From Halocafeteria seosinensis (Eukaryota; Sar; Bigyra; Bicosoecida): a stretch of DNA of 64,000 nt. The DNA lies in the NCBI GenBank assembly GCA_001687465.1, contig LVLI01000696.1:32625-96624 (forward strand), read 5' to 3'. The translations under genes were made by a program, and so were the position numbers. This document shows, piece by piece, positions 62,512 through 64,000 of this stretch (its first letter is position 1; every line of letters begins with the position of its first letter). Below the pieces are notes generated by a model, which was given only the letters and a program-made list of their open reading frames with translations, was not told the origin of the DNA and ran no database searches.

Positions 62512-62875
62512 TATGAAACGAACTTCCCGAGGACTCGGACTTGTTTTCGTCCTGGCAGCCGGATGACGGAGAAAGGTTAGGAGGCGGCGGTTTGGACAGA
62601 TTCCACAGTGATCCGACTGAGACGCGGAGAGACACCTCTTCATCCATTGCGACGGAGCGGTACCAGTCGTCTGCGAAGCCAGACCCGGCGATATGAATCG
62701 AGCTTCCCGATGACTCCGACTTGTTGTTGTGTATTGTATTTACTCGTTGCTGTCATCCTGGCTGTCAGATGGCGGTGAAAGGTTTGGAGATGGGAAAGGC
62801 GGTTTGGACAGATTCCACAGGGATCCCATTGGGACGCGGAGGGACACCTTTCATCCATTGCGATGGACCGGTACT
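62512..62875. repeat. Imperfect tandem repeat, unit about 150-185 bp
   Basis: Copy 1 (about 62512-62665) and copy 2 (about 62692-62875) share, in order, ATGAA-CGA-CTTCCCGA, ACTC-GACTTGTT, the segment GGTTTGGACAGATTCCACAG, GGACGCGGAG-GACACC and TTCATCCATTGCGA. Copy 2 has an extra segment of about 30 bp in its middle. On the minus strand both encode a similar peptide (KSESSGSSFHIAG against KSESSGSSIHIAG), so the repeat may derive from a duplicated piece of a coding region. Confidence 0.65.
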
Positions 62876-63282
62876 CCTGGCGTGCTCCCGCGGGGGAAGA
62901 GGAGGGGGCAGAAGAGGAGGAAGAAACCATTCGTTGATCCTCGGGTGGGAGGTCACCTGGATTCTCCGGTGGGGAAACTCTTCATCTGGTTTGCCATTGG
63001 CTCTTGGTCCTCTTCTTCCTTACGGTCTCCCTCTGCCGATGGTTCCACGTGTACGCTATGAATCCATTCGTGGCAATGATCATTGAACTAGTCGACCATC
63101 CTACAGGAGGCGCGTAGCTGCGCTACACTTATCTCAGAGAGGAGTTCGTGCAACTCCTTTCGCTCTGTCCACTTTCCTTGGCCTTCGTAGAAAGCCATTA
63201 CCTTTTGTAATACTCCAAGACCATCAACATAATATACATCATCCGCAGGCTGTCTTGCGCCTTGTCGCCAACTGTCTGTCCC

Positions 63283-64000
63283 GGCAGCCCAACTAGTTAT
63301 TAAGCAGATCAGTGGTGAATGGCAAGCACGGGACAGACTCCTTTGTGCTAAACTGGAGGGCGTATTAAGGGAACTGAGGGGATTGCGGCGAGTGAAGGTG
63401 TATTGGCGATATATAAAGAGAAGCTTTAATTCAGAGGCCGATCGGTTAGCAAACTTAGCTCTAGATGAGAAAATCGGCACGTCAGAGAGCAACCGGCAGA
63501 CACGGACTGCCCGCTCAGTATACTGCCCTATATGCTCGACGGGCTTTAAGGGCCTGTCGGCTTTAGCTCAGCATCTTCGCAACAGCCATCCTTCGGCGAG
63601 CCTTTCTGATTCATGGATTACCTCCTATAAACTAGGAAAGTGCCCACAGTGTTGCCACGTCTACCGCAATGTCAGTCAACATCTTCGTTCGTGCAAAAGC
63701 GCACCTCCTCCGGAAGAGCCTCCGGAACGCCAGGACGCCGCCATATTCGAAGTTAAGTCCGATGCAGGCTTGCTGGAGGCGATCACGGAGGCTGCAAGAG
63801 GGGAATCCGGTGGTTGGGACCGCTTGTTAGGCCCTGATAACCCTCGTGATTCGGTGGAGATTCCGGCACAGGAAGAGGAGGAAGAAATACCACCCGCATC
63901 GATGGAGGACCAGTTACTAGCTGCTCAAGCAGAATTGGAGAGAGGCTCTATCCGTAAGGCGTCGAATGAACTGACGTCTTGGGGATTAGCACCCGATAAC
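63283..64000 (+). CDS. Retrotransposon polyprotein fragment: RNase H end, two zinc fingers, start of probable reverse transcriptase (partial)
   Basis: An open frame with no stop runs to the window edge, so the gene is cut by the window on the right. It begins inside an RNase H-like domain: QLVIKQISGEWQARDRLL, then VYWRYIKRSFNSEADRLANL, with the N(S)EADRLAN motif holding one catalytic Asp. The expected GDSxLVI reads PAAQLVI, and the domain's N-terminal half is absent. Next come YCPICSTGFKGLSALAQHLR plus NSHP (C2H2 finger) and CPQCCHVYRNVSQHLRSC (C2HC finger). After an acidic linker (EEEEEIPPASMEDQ) it reads AAQAELERGSIRKASNELTS, then WGLAP, resembling the segment that precedes the RT domain in non-LTR elements. 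The order RNase H, fingers, RT is unusual. The element is 5'-truncated or rearranged. Confidence 0.65.

Overview
This is nuclear DNA of a eukaryote. The genes carry GT-AG spliceosomal introns (mostly about 37-115 nt), they encode proteins no prokaryote has (gamma-tubulin complex, HOPS subunit, COPI, ATG16, PEX14, eIF3b), and all three standard stop codons are used. Base composition is balanced, genes are densely packed on both strands, and several neighbours share divergent promoters of 150-450 bp. A MORN5 homologue, a GCP6 gene and a protein with repeated CTFxP motifs suggest a lineage with flagella, but I cannot name the organism. I saw no tRNA, rRNA, CRISPR or prokaryotic operon.

Layout. 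1-1182: rhomboid protease (+). 1205-6730: GCP6 (-), intronless. 7112-9073: DNA primase large subunit (+). 9141-12909: VPS16 (-). 13304-14032: a securin-like D-box protein (+). 14146-15002: MORN5 (-). 15636-16181: GNAT acetyltransferase (+). 16197-17726: leucine-rich-repeat protein (-). 18707-22981: a 1424-aa TPR protein (+). 23604-24284: EF-hand protein (+). 24567-25552: SH3BGR-like thioredoxin fold plus WW domain (+). 25630-30017: a single ankyrin-PH-kinase-PH-Sel1 gene (-). 30175-31072: coiled-coil protein (+). 31570-36091: two tandem paralogues joining a dsRNA-binding-like N-terminus to a HerA/FtsK-like P-loop ATPase (+). 36360-37184: THYN1/EVE protein (-). 37620-38480: tetraspanin-like protein (+). 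39010-39894: lysine-rich nucleolar-type protein (+). 40243-41473: eIF4E2/4EHP with a long tail (-). 43119-44570: GET4 in nine exons (-). 44774-45858: FSH1/OVCA2 hydrolase (+). 46865-49483: ATG16 in nine exons (+). 49550-50185: COPI zeta (-). 50453-52270: PEX14 with a PUB-like domain (+). 52327-54510: CTFxP protein (-). 55718-57055: Na/Pi cotransporter-like protein (+). 57623-59907: eIF3b (+). About 59945-64000: decayed non-LTR retrotransposon pieces, repeats, and an ORF running off the right edge.

Many exon structures below were rebuilt by hand from splice sites, reading phase and remembered family motifs. Where the summed exons come to a whole number of codons ending at the stop, I state the protein length. 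The genes are housekeeping genes of unrelated pathways and do not form an operon. The most unusual content is the tandem dsRBM-ATPase pair, the PEX14-PUB fusion, the multi-domain kinase, the securin candidate, and the retroelement ORF with RNase H and zinc fingers ahead of a probable reverse transcriptase.
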